Origin: Variovorax sp. YR216
Lineage (GTDB): Bacteria; Pseudomonadota; Gammaproteobacteria; Burkholderiales; Burkholderiaceae_C
DNA length: 64,000 bases
NCBI RefSeq assembly: GCF_900107745.1
Contig: NZ_FNRO01000008.1
Location: 62,001-126,000 of the forward strand
Direction: 5' to 3'
Shown here: one piece after another, positions 8,344 through 17,131 of the stretch
Layout: every line of letters begins with the position of its first letter
How positions within the stretch are numbered: the first letter of the stretch is position 1
Position numbers and translations under genes: made by a program
The notes under the pieces: generated by a model
Databases searched by the model: none
What the model was told of the DNA's origin: nothing
What the model saw: only the letters and a program-made list of their open reading frames with translations

Positions 8344-11300
8344 CTATGCCGCCGCCCGGGCGGGCTGCGGATCGCGCCACTTGCCCATCAGCTCGGCCCA
8401 GCGGGTGCGCGCCGCGGCCAGGTTGCGGTCCTTGACGTGGCCATAGCCGCGGATCTGCTCGGGCAGGCCCGCAATCTCGACGGCGAGCGCATGGTTGGCG
8501 GCGGTCAGCCCGCCAAGCACCTCGTCGATGCTCGCGCGGTATTGGCCGATCAGGGCGCGCTCGGTCTTGCGTTCCTCGGTGCGGCCGAAGACGTCGAGCG
8601 CCGTGCCCCGCAGCCCCTTGAGCTTCGCCAGCAGCCGGAAGCCGGTGAGCATGGCCGGGCCGAATTTCTGCTTCTGGAGCTGGCCCTTGGCGTTCTTCTT
8701 CGCGGTGAGCGGTGGCGCAAGGTGGTAGTTGAGCTTGAAATCCTTGCCCATCTGCCCCTCGAACATGCCCTCGATTCGCTGGAGGAAGGCCGGATCGCTC
8801 TGCAGTCGCGCGACTTCGTACTCGTCCTTGTAGGCCATCAGCTTGAACAGGTAGCGCGCCACCGCTTCACTGAGACTGGTCTTGCCCAGCGCCGACTCGG
8901 CCTTCTGCACCTTGGCGACGAAGGTCCTGTATTCCTCCGCATAGGCGGCGTTCTGGTAGCCGGTCAGGAACTCGACGCGCCGCGCAACCAGCGTATCGAC
9001 CGAATCACGCTTCTTGAACTCGATGATCTGGCCAGGCTGGACGCGCTTTTGCACCTCTTGCGGCCGCTGCGCCGCCTGCCGGCCCCACTCGAAAGCCATC
9101 TTGTTGTTCTCGACCGCCACGGCGTTGAGCTCGATCGCGCGCATCAGCGACGCATGCTCGAGCGGGATCCACCCCTTCTGCCAGGCATAGCCCAGGATCA
9201 TCGGGTTGACGTAGATGCTGTCGCCCATCAGCGAGGTCGCCGCCGCGTCGGCATCGAAGGCGCCGACCGCATCGGCGCCGACCGCGCGCGCGATCTCGGC
9301 CGCGCAGGCTTCCTGCGGGTTCTGCCAGTTGGCGTTGCGCACGAACGCTGCCGTGGGGCTGCTGTGGCTGTTGAGCGCGACGTGCGTGCGTCCTTCGCGC
9401 ATGCGCGCCATCGTCTCGGCATTCACGCTGACCAGCGGGTCGCAGGCCAGCACCAGGTCGGCCGCCGCGGTGCCGACGCGCGTGGTGCGGATGTCGTCCT
9501 GCGTGTCGCCGATCAGCACGTGGCTCCAGGTCGCACCGCCCTTCTGGGCGAGACCGGCCGCGTCCTGCGTGACGATGCCCTTGCCTTCGATGTGCGCAGC
9601 CATGCCGAGAAGCTGGCCGATGGTGATCACGCCGGTACCGCCGACGCCGGCCACGACCACCCCCCAGACCAGCCCGCCCGCTAGCGAAGGCAGCGCCGGC
9701 TCGGCCAGCGCACCCAGCTCGGCGGGCGCCGCGCCCTTGCCCTTGGCCTTCTTCTTGAGCTGGCCGCCTTCCACCGTCACGAAACTCGGGCAGAAGCCCT
9801 TCAGGCAGCTCATGTCCTTGTTGCAGGTGCTCTGGTTGATCGTGCGCTTGCGGCCGAACTCGGTCTCCAGCGGCTCGACCGACAGGCAGTTGCTCTGCAC
9901 GCTGCAATCGCCGCAGCCTTCGCACACCAGCTCGTTGATGACGACGCGCCGCGCCGGATCAACCGCCGTGCCCCGCTTGCGGCGGCGGCGCTTCTCGGTG
10001 GCGCAGGTCTGGTCGTAGATGATGGCCGTCGTGCCCTTGATCTCGCGGAACTCGCGCTGGATCTCGTCGAGCTCGTCGCGATGCCGCACCTTCACGTTGT
10101 CGCCCGGCACGTGCAGGCCTTCGTACTTCTCGGGCTCGTCGGTGACCACGACCACCTTTGCCGCGCCTTCGGCATGCAGGCTCTCGGCGATCTGCAGCAC
10201 CGAGTGGCCCTCGGGCCGCTCGCCGACCTGCTGGCCGCCGGTCATCGCGACCGCGTCGTTGTAGAGGATCTTGTAGGTGATGTTCACGCCGGCCGCGATG
10301 CTCTGCCGGATCGCGAGCAGCCCGCTGTGGAAGTAGGTGCCGTCGCCGAGGTTCGCGAAGATGTGCTGCTCGTTCGTGAACGGCTGCTGGCCGACCCATG
10401 GCACGCCTTCGCCGCCCATCTGCGTGAAGCCGATGGTCGAACGGTCCATCCAGGTCGCCATGAAGTGGCAGCCGATGCCGGCCATCGCGCGCGAGCCTTC
10501 GGGCACCACGGTGCTGGTGTTGTGGGGGCAGCCCGAGCAGAACCACGGCTGGCGGGTCGCATCGGCCGCGCTGACGATCTGCGGACCGGCCATGGCGCGC
10601 TCCTTGGCTTCGAGAATGGCCAACTGCGCATCGATACGCGCCGCCATGTCGGCGCCGGCCGCCGCGAGGATGCCGGTCTTCTTGAGCCGCTGCGCGATCG
10701 CCTTGGCGATCAGCGCCGGGTTCAGGTCGGCATTGGCGCGCAGCAGGGTATGCGCGGTCGGGTTGGGCATCGACCATTCGCCGCCCGAGTAGCCCTCGGC
10801 CTCGTGCACCTCGCCTTCGTCGAACTTGCCGACCACGTTGGGCCGCACGTCGCCGCGCCAGTTGTAGAGCTCTTCCTTGAGCTGGTATTCGATGACCTGG
10901 CGCTTTTCCTCGACCACCAGGATTTCCTGCAGGCCGGTCGCGAAGTCGCGGGTGAGCTGCGCCTCCAGCGGCCACACCACCGCGACCTTGTGCAGCCGGA
11001 TGCCGAGCTGCCGGCAGGCCGCGTCATCGAGGCCCAGGTCGATCAGCGCCTGGCGCGTGTCGTTGAAGGCCTTGCCGCTGGCCATGATGCCGAAGCGGTC
11101 GTTCGGGCCTTCGATCACGTTGTGGTTGAGCCGGTTGGCGCGGATGTAGGCCAGCGCGGCGTACCACTTGTAGTGCATCAATCGCGCTTCCTGCTCCAGC
11201 GCATGGTCGGGCCAGCGGATGTGCAGGCCGCCCGGCGGCATCTGGAAATCGGTGGGCATCACGATCTCGACGCGCTCGGGATCGATCATCGCGGTGGCGC

Positions 11301-11961
11301 TCGATTCGACGATCTCCTGGATCGTCTTCATCCCCGACCAGATGCCGGCAAAGCGGCTCATTGCGAAGGCGTGGATGCCCAGGTCGAGGATTTCCTGCAC
11401 GTTGGCCGGGAAGAACACCGGCGTGCCGCAGGCCTTGAAGATGTGGTCGCTCTGGTGCGCGGCGGTCGAGCTCTTGGAGATGTGGTCGTCGCCAGCCACC
11501 GCGATCACGCCGCCCCACGGGGTGGTGCCGGCCATGTTGGCGTGCTTGAAGACGTCGGAGCAGCGGTCAACGCCCGGGCCCTTGCCGTACCAGATGCCGA
11601 AGACGCCGTCGAACTTGTTGGTGCCCGGCGGCGCGAAGCCCAGTTGCTGCGTGCCCCAGAGCGCGGTGGCCGCGAGCTCTTCGTTCACGCCCGGCTGGAA
11701 GACGATGTTCTGCTGCTTGAGGTACTTGCTGGCCTTCCACAGCGCCTGGTCGTACCCGCCGAGGGGCGAGCCGCGGTAGCCGCTGATGAAGCCCGCGGTG
11801 TTCTTGCCCTGCTGCTGGTCGCGCAGTCGCTGCAGCATCGGCAGCTTGACCAGCGCCTGGACGCCGCTCATGAAGGCGCGGCCGTAGTCCAGCGAGTATT
11901 TGTCGTCGAGCGTGACCGTTTCGAGGGCCTTGCGGATGTGCTCGGGTAGCGGGGCGTTCAT
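8344..11961 (-). CDS. Indolepyruvate ferredoxin oxidoreductase, fused alpha and gamma parts
   Basis: This enzyme class oxidatively decarboxylates aryl-pyruvates (indolepyruvate and relatives) to aryl-acetyl-CoA with a ferredoxin-type acceptor, using thiamine diphosphate. The 1205-residue protein starts at ATG 11961, preceded by GGAG; the longer frame to 12165 runs into the neighbouring regulator. The N-terminal two thirds are IorA-like (GYRGSPLGGYDQ, CSGCPHNTSTVVPEGS, GGEGVPWVGQQPF). Cysteine clusters (CEGCGDCSVQSNC and CLKGFCPSF) could hold an iron-sulfur cluster. A gamma-type domain follows (VVAGVGGTGVITIGQLLG), then a C-terminal extension typical of the proteobacterial fused form. It is divergent from an Lrp regulator 173 bp away, suggesting regulation by amino acids. 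Confidence 0.92.
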   Translation of the reverse strand: MNAPLPEHIRKALETVTLDDKYSLDYGRAFMSGVQALVKLPMLQRLRDQQQGKNTAGFISGYRGSPLGGYDQALWKASKYLKQQNIVFQPGVNEELAATALWGTQQLGFAPPGTNKFDGVFGIWYGKGPGVDRCSDVFKHANMAGTTPWGGVIAVAGDDHISKSSTAAHQSDHIFKACGTPVFFPANVQEILDLGIHAFAMSRFAGIWSGMKTIQEIVESSATAMIDPERVEIVMPTDFQMPPGGLHIRWPDHALEQEARLMHYKWYAALAYIRANRLNHNVIEGPNDRFGIMASGKAFNDTRQALIDLGLDDAACRQLGIRLHKVAVVWPLEAQLTRDFATGLQEILVVEEKRQVIEYQLKEELYNWRGDVRPNVVGKFDEGEVHEAEGYSGGEWSMPNPTAHTLLRANADLNPALIAKAIAQRLKKTGILAAAGADMAARIDAQLAILEAKERAMAGPQIVSAADATRQPWFCSGCPHNTSTVVPEGSRAMAGIGCHFMATWMDRSTIGFTQMGGEGVPWVGQQPFTNEQHIFANLGDGTYFHSGLLAIRQSIAAGVNITYKILYNDAVAMTGGQQVGERPEGHSVLQIAESLHAEGAAKVVVVTDEPEKYEGLHVPGDNVKVRHRDELDEIQREFREIKGTTAIIYDQTCATEKRRRRKRGTAVDPARRVVINELVCEGCGDCSVQSNCLSVEPLETEFGRKRTINQSTCNKDMSCLKGFCPSFVTVEGGQLKKKAKGKGAAPAELGALAEPALPSLAGGLVWGVVVAGVGGTGVITIGQLLGMAAHIEGKGIVTQDAAGLAQKGGATWSHVLIGDTQDDIRTTRVGTAAADLVLACDPLVSVNAETMARMREGRTHVALNSHSSPTAAFVRNANWQNPQEACAAEIARAVGADAVGAFDADAAATSLMGDSIYVNPMILGYAWQKGWIPLEHASLMRAIELNAVAVENNKMAFEWGRQAAQRPQEVQKRVQPGQIIEFKKRDSVDTLVARRVEFLTGYQNAAYAEEYRTFVAKVQKAESALGKTSLSEAVARYLFKLMAYKDEYEVARLQSDPAFLQRIEGMFEGQMGKDFKLNYHLAPPLTAKKNAKGQLQKQKFGPAMLTGFRLLAKLKGLRGTALDVFGRTEERKTERALIGQYRASIDEVLGGLTAANHALAVEIAGLPEQIRGYGHVKDRNLAAARTRWAELMGKWRDPQPARAAA

Positions 11962-12105
11962 CGTGTCTGTCTCCAGTGGGCTTTGCCTCGTGGGCGTGGC
12001 TTGCGCGGCGTCCGGGTTTGGATACCGCTCGGCCATCATGTCGCAAAGTGTATGCCTGCTCTTCTGACAGGTGTTTGCGTTCTTTGCCCATTCCGCACGC
12101 CTTTC

Positions 12106-12120
12106 AGAAAGACTCTTTCT
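12106..12120. promoter_or_regulatory. 15-bp palindrome, candidate Lrp-family operator
   Basis: AGAAAGACTCTTTCT is a perfect palindrome around a central C in the 173-bp gap between the indolepyruvate oxidoreductase gene and the divergent Lrp-family gene, 14 bp before the latter's start. Lrp-family operators are often imperfect palindromes of about 15 bp. Assignment to the adjacent regulator is an inference from position. Confidence 0.4.
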
Positions 12121-12134
12121 TAAAATGCGTAGAA

Positions 12135-12623
12135 ATGGAAAGCATCGATAAGTTCGACCTCGCAATCCTGCAAGAACTGCAGACCGACGGGCGACTCACC
12201 AACGCCGAACTCGCGCAACGCGTCGGCCTCTCGGCCGCACCCTGCTGGCGCCGGGTGCGCGCACTGGAGGAAGCCGGCTACATCAAGGGCTATCACGCCG
12301 AGATCGACCGGCACAAGATCGGGCTCGGCGTGCTCGCTTTCGTGCGTGTCGACACCGAACGCACCACCGGGGACCTCACGCGCAGGCTCGAGGACGCGAT
12401 CCGCAAGCTGCCGGAAGTGATCGCCTGCCACTACATCAGCGGCACCGGCACCTTCGAACTCCAGGTGGTGGCGCAGGACCTCGACAGCTTCTCGCGCTTC
12501 GCACTTCAGCACCTCCTGAACCTGCCGAACGTGAAGGACATCCACACCAGCTTCTCGCTCGGCGAGGTCAAGGCGAGCCACGCGCTGCCCCTCGGGCATC
12601 TGGCCCTGCGCACCGCGCGCTGA
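12135..12623 (+). CDS. Lrp/AsnC family transcriptional regulator
   Basis: This 162-residue regulator has the family layout. An N-terminal helix-turn-helix (about 4-60: DKFDLAILQELQTDGR, NAELAQRVGLS, PCWRRVRALEEAGYI) is followed by a C-terminal ligand-sensing RAM domain with the conserved VIACHYISGTGTFELQV stretch. I chose ATG 12135 (MESIDKFDL) because the upstream extension to 11976 is not family-like. Its placement opposite the indolepyruvate oxidoreductase suggests that it controls that gene and itself in response to an aromatic or branched amino acid. The ligand cannot be read from sequence. Confidence 0.95.
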   Translation: MESIDKFDLAILQELQTDGRLTNAELAQRVGLSAAPCWRRVRALEEAGYIKGYHAEIDRHKIGLGVLAFVRVDTERTTGDLTRRLEDAIRKLPEVIACHYISGTGTFELQVVAQDLDSFSRFALQHLLNLPNVKDIHTSFSLGEVKASHALPLGHLALRTAR

Positions 12624-12645
12624 CACGCAGCCACAATAGCCTTCG

Positions 12646-14268
12646 ATGCCGCCGATCTCTCCCCAGGAAATGCCTTCCGCCCGCGCGCTGCCGGCGCGCG
12701 TCGGTCCTCTCGAACCCCTGAAGCTCCCCGTGTTCCGCATGCTGTGGAGCACCTGGCTCATCGCCAACATCTGCATGTGGATGAACGACGTGGCGGCCGC
12801 GTGGATGATGACCTCGCTCACGACCTCGCCGATGTGGGTCGCGCTGGTGCAGTCGGCATCGACCCTGCCGGTGTTCCTGCTCGGGCTGCCGAGCGGTGCG
12901 CTGGCCGACATCCTCGACCGGCGGCGCTGGCTGGTCGCGACCCAGTTCTGGCTCGCCGGTGCGGCGATCGTGTTGTGCGCCGCGGTCGTGCTCGACCTCA
13001 TGACCGCGCCGCTCCTGCTCGCATTGACCTTCGCCAACGGCATCGGCCTGGCCATGCGCTGGCCGGTGTTCTCGGCCATCGTGCCCGAACTGGTGCCGCG
13101 CACGCAACTGCCGGCCGCCCTCGGCCTCAACGGCATCGCGATGAACGCCTCGCGCATCATCGGCCCGCTGCTCGCGGGCACGCTGATCGCGAGCGCCGGC
13201 ACGGTGTGGGTGTTCGGGCTTAACGCGGTGATGTGCGTGGCCTCGGGCTTCGTGGTGCTGCACTGGCGGCGCGAGCACACGCCGAGCCCGCTCGGCCGCG
13301 AGAAGCTGGTCAGCGCGATCCGCGTGGGCGTGCAGTTCGTGCGCCAGTCGCGGCGCATGCGCGCGGTGCTCACCCGGGTGGCGATCTCCTTCCTGCATTC
13401 GACCGCGCTGCTCGCGCTGCTGCCGCTGCTGGCGCGCAACCTCCATGGCGGCGGGGCCGGCACCTTCACGCTGCTGCTGGCCGCGATGGGCGCGGGCGCG
13501 ATCGTGGCGGTGCTTTTCCTGCCCCGGCTGCGTCAGGCGATGGCGCGCGACCAGCTCGTCCTGCGGGGCACGATGCTGCAATCCGCCGCGGCGGCGGTGA
13601 TGGCGGTCGCTCCGAATGCGTGGGTGGCGGTCCCGGCGATGCTCCTGAGCGGCATGGCGTGGATCACCGTCGCCAATTCGCTGTCGGTCTCGGCCCAGCT
13701 CGCGCTGCCTGACTGGGTTCGTGCGCGAGGCATGTCGATGTACCAGATGGGGATCATGGGCGCGAGCGCCTTCGGTGCCGCGCTGTGGGGACAGGTGGCC
13801 GAGATCACCTCACTCTATGTCAGCCTCGGCGTCGCGGCGGCGAGCGGCGTGGTGTGCATGTGGACCGCCGTGCGCTATGTGACCGACGGCGCCGGCGAGG
13901 AGGACGACACCCGTCCCGCCACCCAGGGCTGGGCCCAGGGACCACCCGACAGCCCGCCCGACGAGCAAGGCCGCGTGATCATCACGGTCGAGTACCTGAT
14001 CGACCCCTCCCGCGCCGCCGCCTTCCGGCTGGTGATGCACGAGACGCGCCGCGCGCGGCTCAGCCAGGGCGCGATCGCCTGGGAACTGCTTCACGACATC
14101 GCCGAGCCCCATCGCTATGTCGAGCAGATCACCGACGAGACGTGGACCGAGCACCTGCGGCGCTTCCATCGCGCCACGGCAGCGGACATGGCGCTGCGGG
14201 AGCGGCGGCTGGCCTTCCACAAGGGCGAATCGCTGCCCGTGATCACGCGCTACATCGTCCATCGCTGA
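12646..14268 (+). CDS. MFS_3 family transporter with C-terminal ABM-like domain
   Basis: The first 410 or so residues form a major facilitator of the MFS_3 type (EntS-like exporters), with about a dozen hydrophobic segments and the family stretch VQSASTLPVFLLGLPSGALADILDR split around residues 67-90. After a proline-rich linker (about 425-440) comes a cytoplasmic domain of roughly 95 residues (VIITVEYLIDPSRAAAF to VITRYIVHR). It resembles the ferredoxin-like antibiotic-biosynthesis-monooxygenase fold. The 540-residue length and two-part design are standard for this subfamily. The transported substrate is unknown. It begins 22 bp after the Lrp gene and may be read from the same promoter. Confidence 0.88.
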   Translation: MPPISPQEMPSARALPARVGPLEPLKLPVFRMLWSTWLIANICMWMNDVAAAWMMTSLTTSPMWVALVQSASTLPVFLLGLPSGALADILDRRRWLVATQFWLAGAAIVLCAAVVLDLMTAPLLLALTFANGIGLAMRWPVFSAIVPELVPRTQLPAALGLNGIAMNASRIIGPLLAGTLIASAGTVWVFGLNAVMCVASGFVVLHWRREHTPSPLGREKLVSAIRVGVQFVRQSRRMRAVLTRVAISFLHSTALLALLPLLARNLHGGGAGTFTLLLAAMGAGAIVAVLFLPRLRQAMARDQLVLRGTMLQSAAAAVMAVAPNAWVAVPAMLLSGMAWITVANSLSVSAQLALPDWVRARGMSMYQMGIMGASAFGAALWGQVAEITSLYVSLGVAAASGVVCMWTAVRYVTDGAGEEDDTRPATQGWAQGPPDSPPDEQGRVIITVEYLIDPSRAAAFRLVMHETRRARLSQGAIAWELLHDIAEPHRYVEQITDETWTEHLRRFHRATAADMALRERRLAFHKGESLPVITRYIVHR

Positions 14269-14349
14269 GTCACAATCCGCGGGCATGAGCTCCCGCCCGA
14301 TCATTCCGATGGGGGCTCGCACTGCAGTGCGAAGCATGGAAGTTACCCA

Positions 14350-15462
14350 ATGAACCATCGCCTCCTCGGCCTCTTTGTCGCATGTGCCGTCGTGCTTCTG
14401 GCGTTCGCAGCCCTCGCTGTGGCGCTGACGCGCAGCGACGGTGCGCCGCCGGGCACGATCCCTCCCCCCGCGCCGCCGGGAACGCTCCCGATCGCGGTGC
14501 TGGGCGACTCCAACAGCCACTCCTATCAGGACCGCGTTGCCTTTCCGCTCGGAAGCCACGAGCGCGGGGGCGCGCTGCGGGATCAGACCTTCCAGTGGAC
14601 CGAGGTGCTCGCCCGGCTGCGCGGCAACGAACTCGACTTCGGCCCCTGGGTGCACTGGGGACGCCCGTGGTGGTCGGCCTGGGCACGCGATCGGGTGGGA
14701 CTGCTGCCGTCGCGCACGCCGATCAAGGAAGACTACCTGTACAACTTCGCGACCTCCGGCGGCGCCTGCAAGAACCTCATGGGCGACGGGCTCGGCTTCC
14801 GGTATCCGCAGGTGCCGCGACTGCTTGCGTTGATGAAGGAACAGCCCGGGCGCTGGCAGAACGGCGTGGTCGTGATCTACATCGGCGCGAACGACTGGAA
14901 TCCCTACCTGGACGTGATGGCGCGCGACCCCGACGCACCCGAACTGCGCCGCGTGATCGGCTACTGCACGCAACAAATCGGCCGCGCGATCGAGGCGATC
15001 CATGCCTTGCACCCCTCGGTGCGCATCCTGCTCGCCGGCATCACCAACCAGGGCGATGACCCGGCCCTGCACGGAAAGTACCGCGACGCGACCTCGCCAT
15101 CCAACATCCGCAAGGCGCTCGCCGGTGCCAACGCCGCCTTTCGCGGGATCGCCGAGGCCGATCCGAAGCGGATCGCCTTCTTCGACGCCAATGCCTGGGC
15201 CGTGGAACGCTGGGGCGTCCGCGGCCCCCATGGCGAGCCGGACTTCAAATCCGTCCACCTCGGAAGACTGACGGTGACCCACACGATGGGCGACGAGCCC
15301 GGCAACACCATGCTCGTGGACGACCACGCCGGCCTCGCCTGGAACGTGCTCTGGGCGCAATCGATCCTCGCGCGGTTGCGTGAAGCCTTCGGGCTGCCGC
15401 TGACGCCGATCAGCGACGACGAGGCGGCGCGCTTCGTCGACGCGACCACCGCCAGGCCGTAG
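14350..15462 (+). CDS. Exported SGNH/GDSL-family hydrolase
   Basis: The 370-residue protein begins with one hydrophobic segment (about 5-27) that acts as a signal peptide or membrane anchor, then a proline-rich spacer. The catalytic domain shows SGNH landmarks: GDS with the nucleophile near S54, GAND near residues 179-182, and a C-terminal aspartate/histidine pair in VDDHAG near 323-328. That argues for an esterase or deacylase acting in the periplasm or at the cell surface. The substrate is unknown, and the SGNH superfamily is too broad to guess it. It ends only 4 bp from the convergent oxidase subunit IV gene. Confidence 0.85.
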   Translation: MNHRLLGLFVACAVVLLAFAALAVALTRSDGAPPGTIPPPAPPGTLPIAVLGDSNSHSYQDRVAFPLGSHERGGALRDQTFQWTEVLARLRGNELDFGPWVHWGRPWWSAWARDRVGLLPSRTPIKEDYLYNFATSGGACKNLMGDGLGFRYPQVPRLLALMKEQPGRWQNGVVVIYIGANDWNPYLDVMARDPDAPELRRVIGYCTQQIGRAIEAIHALHPSVRILLAGITNQGDDPALHGKYRDATSPSNIRKALAGANAAFRGIAEADPKRIAFFDANAWAVERWGVRGPHGEPDFKSVHLGRLTVTHTMGDEPGNTMLVDDHAGLAWNVLWAQSILARLREAFGLPLTPISDDEAARFVDATTARP

Positions 15463-15466
15463 CCGC

Positions 15467-15796
15467 CTACTTGAAGAACAGCAGCCGCGTCACGAAAGTG
15501 TGGCCGGCCTCCGCGAACATCAGCCCGACAAGCACCAGCAGGGCCAGGGGCGGCATCAGGATCGCATAGACCAGCGACAGCCGTTCCCACGCCATGTGCA
15601 TGAAGACCGAGACGATCAACCCCGCCTTCAGCAGCATGAAGAGGACGATGAGCGACCAGCGCAGCAGGCCCTGGAAGTGGAAGTAGTCGACCAGGTACGA
15701 CATCGTGCTCAGCACGAAGAGCAGCCCCCATATCTTGAGATAGAGGCTGATCGGATGCTGCTGGCCGGTGCCGCTGGATGTGCCGGATGGATTCAT
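15467..15796 (-). CDS. Cytochrome c oxidase subunit IV family protein
   Basis: This 109-residue membrane protein starts at ATG 15796 and has three hydrophobic segments (ISLYLKIWGLLFVLSTMSYL, WSLIVLFMLLKAGLIVSVFM and LSLVYAILMPPLALLVLVGL). The pattern matches the prokaryotic oxidase subunit IV family of caa3-type heme-copper oxidases. It is the last gene of the oxidase operon, 8 bp after subunit III. The much longer open frame (to 16075) is an out-of-frame read-through of the upstream gene. Confidence 0.88.
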   Translation of the reverse strand: MNPSGTSSGTGQQHPISLYLKIWGLLFVLSTMSYLVDYFHFQGLLRWSLIVLFMLLKAGLIVSVFMHMAWERLSLVYAILMPPLALLVLVGLMFAEAGHTFVTRLLFFK

Positions 15797-15804
15797 GGTC
15801 GACC

Positions 15805-16500
15805 TCACCAGAGATAGAACAGCGCGAAGATGAACACCCACACCAGGTCGACGAAGTGCCAGTACAGGCCCGCGATCTCGACGATCTGGTAGTTGCCGCT
15901 CTTGTCGTAGTCGCCGCGCACGAGCTTGAAGGCCACCGTGAGAAGGTAGACGACGCCCGCGGAAACATGCAGCCCGTGGAAGCCGGTGATCATGAAGAAG
16001 GCCGAGCCGAATTGCGCCGCGCCCATCGGATTGCCCCAGGGCCGCACGCCCTCCTCGAGGATGAGCTTGGACCATTCGAAGGCCTGCATGCCCACGAAGA
16101 TCTCACCGAAGGTGGCGGTCACGATCATCAGCGTGGCCGCGTTGATCTTGTCGCGGCGGTAGGCGCAGTTGACCGCCATCGCCATCGTGCCGCTGCTGCT
16201 GATGAGGATGAAAGTCATGATCGCGATCAGCAGCAACGGCACGTTCGCACCGCCGACATGAAGCGCGAAGACTTCGCTCGGATTGGGCCAGTTCGCGGTG
16301 GTCGACACGCGCACCGTCATGTAGCCGATGAGGAAGCAGCTGAAGACGAAGGTGTCGCTCAAAAGGAAGATCCACATCATCGCCTTGCCCCACGAGACGT
16401 GGAAGGCGCGGCGGTCGGACGACCAGTCGGTGACCAGGCCGCGCAGCCCTTCGGCGGCGGCGCCCGCGGTGGCGTGAGGTGCAACGGTCACGGTGCTCAT
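15805..16500 (-). CDS. ctaE: Cytochrome c oxidase subunit III
   Basis: A 231-residue heme-copper oxidase subunit III with a predicted start at ATG 16500. Family features include WGKAMMWIFLLSDTFVF, the acidic helix FGEIFVGMQAFEW, GFHGLHVSAGVVY and the C-terminal WHFVDLVWVFIFALFYLW. Subunit III binds no metal and stabilises turnover of subunit I. It lies 10 bp after a second, shorter subunit-III-like gene; the longer frame running upstream to 16638 is not used. Confidence 0.93.
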   Translation of the reverse strand: MSTVTVAPHATAGAAAEGLRGLVTDWSSDRRAFHVSWGKAMMWIFLLSDTFVFSCFLIGYMTVRVSTTANWPNPSEVFALHVGGANVPLLLIAIMTFILISSSGTMAMAVNCAYRRDKINAATLMIVTATFGEIFVGMQAFEWSKLILEEGVRPWGNPMGAAQFGSAFFMITGFHGLHVSAGVVYLLTVAFKLVRGDYDKSGNYQIVEIAGLYWHFVDLVWVFIFALFYLW

Positions 16501-16510
16501 GGAGGCCCTT

Positions 16511-17131
16511 TCAGACAGTGCCGCAGATGAAGCGCGCCACCTCCGGCGTGACCCAGGCGAGCAGCGCGAACAGCGCCAGCCACACCGCCAGCATGAAATG
16601 CCAGTAGCGTGCGCACAGCGCGATGCGCCAGCCGCCATCGATCGTCTCGCGCCGGAAGGTGCGCATCACCCAGCCCCACGCGATCAGCCCGCCGGCCACG
16701 TGCAAGCCGTGCATGGCGGTCAGCAGATAGAAAAAGCTGCCGGCCGGGTTTCCGGCAGGCATCACCTGCGCATTTAGCAGCGCGTTCCAGGCCCAGAGCT
16801 GCGCGCACAGGAATGCGATCGCGCAAAGGCCGCCGGCGAGCAGCAGTCCGCGCGTGCGCATCGCGTCCGCGCGACGCGCCGCCGCGCTCGCGCGCTGCAA
16901 GGCCAGGCTGCCGGCGACGAGCAGCGCCGTGCTGATCCAGAGCTGCCGCGGCAGCGCGAGCGTCACGGCATCGCTGCTGTTCATGCGCATCAGGTAGGCC
17001 ATCGCGAAGAGCGAGAACAGCGCCGTGACCACGCCCATGAAGACCCAGAGCCCGATGCTCGCCGCGTTCGCGCGGGCCTCGCCGGGACCGGTGCCGCGGT
17101 CGATGCGCGGGGCGACCCATGTCGCGGTCAT
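16511..17131 (-). CDS. Second cytochrome c oxidase subunit III-like protein
   Basis: The 206-residue protein starts at ATG 17131 and overlaps the end of ctaD by 4 bp (ATGA), so translation is probably coupled. It carries subunit III signatures (ASIGLWVFMGVVTALF, TAMHGLHVAGGLIAWGWVM, ARYWHFMLAVWLALFALL) but is more divergent than its neighbour. In particular, the internal helix that carries the conserved glutamate in the other copy is replaced by WISTALLVAGSLALQ. Having two subunit-III-like genes in one operon is a known arrangement in some caa3-type clusters. It may be an auxiliary subunit rather than a replacement. Confidence 0.88.
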   Translation of the reverse strand: MTATWVAPRIDRGTGPGEARANAASIGLWVFMGVVTALFSLFAMAYLMRMNSSDAVTLALPRQLWISTALLVAGSLALQRASAAARRADAMRTRGLLLAGGLCAIAFLCAQLWAWNALLNAQVMPAGNPAGSFFYLLTAMHGLHVAGGLIAWGWVMRTFRRETIDGGWRIALCARYWHFMLAVWLALFALLAWVTPEVARFICGTV

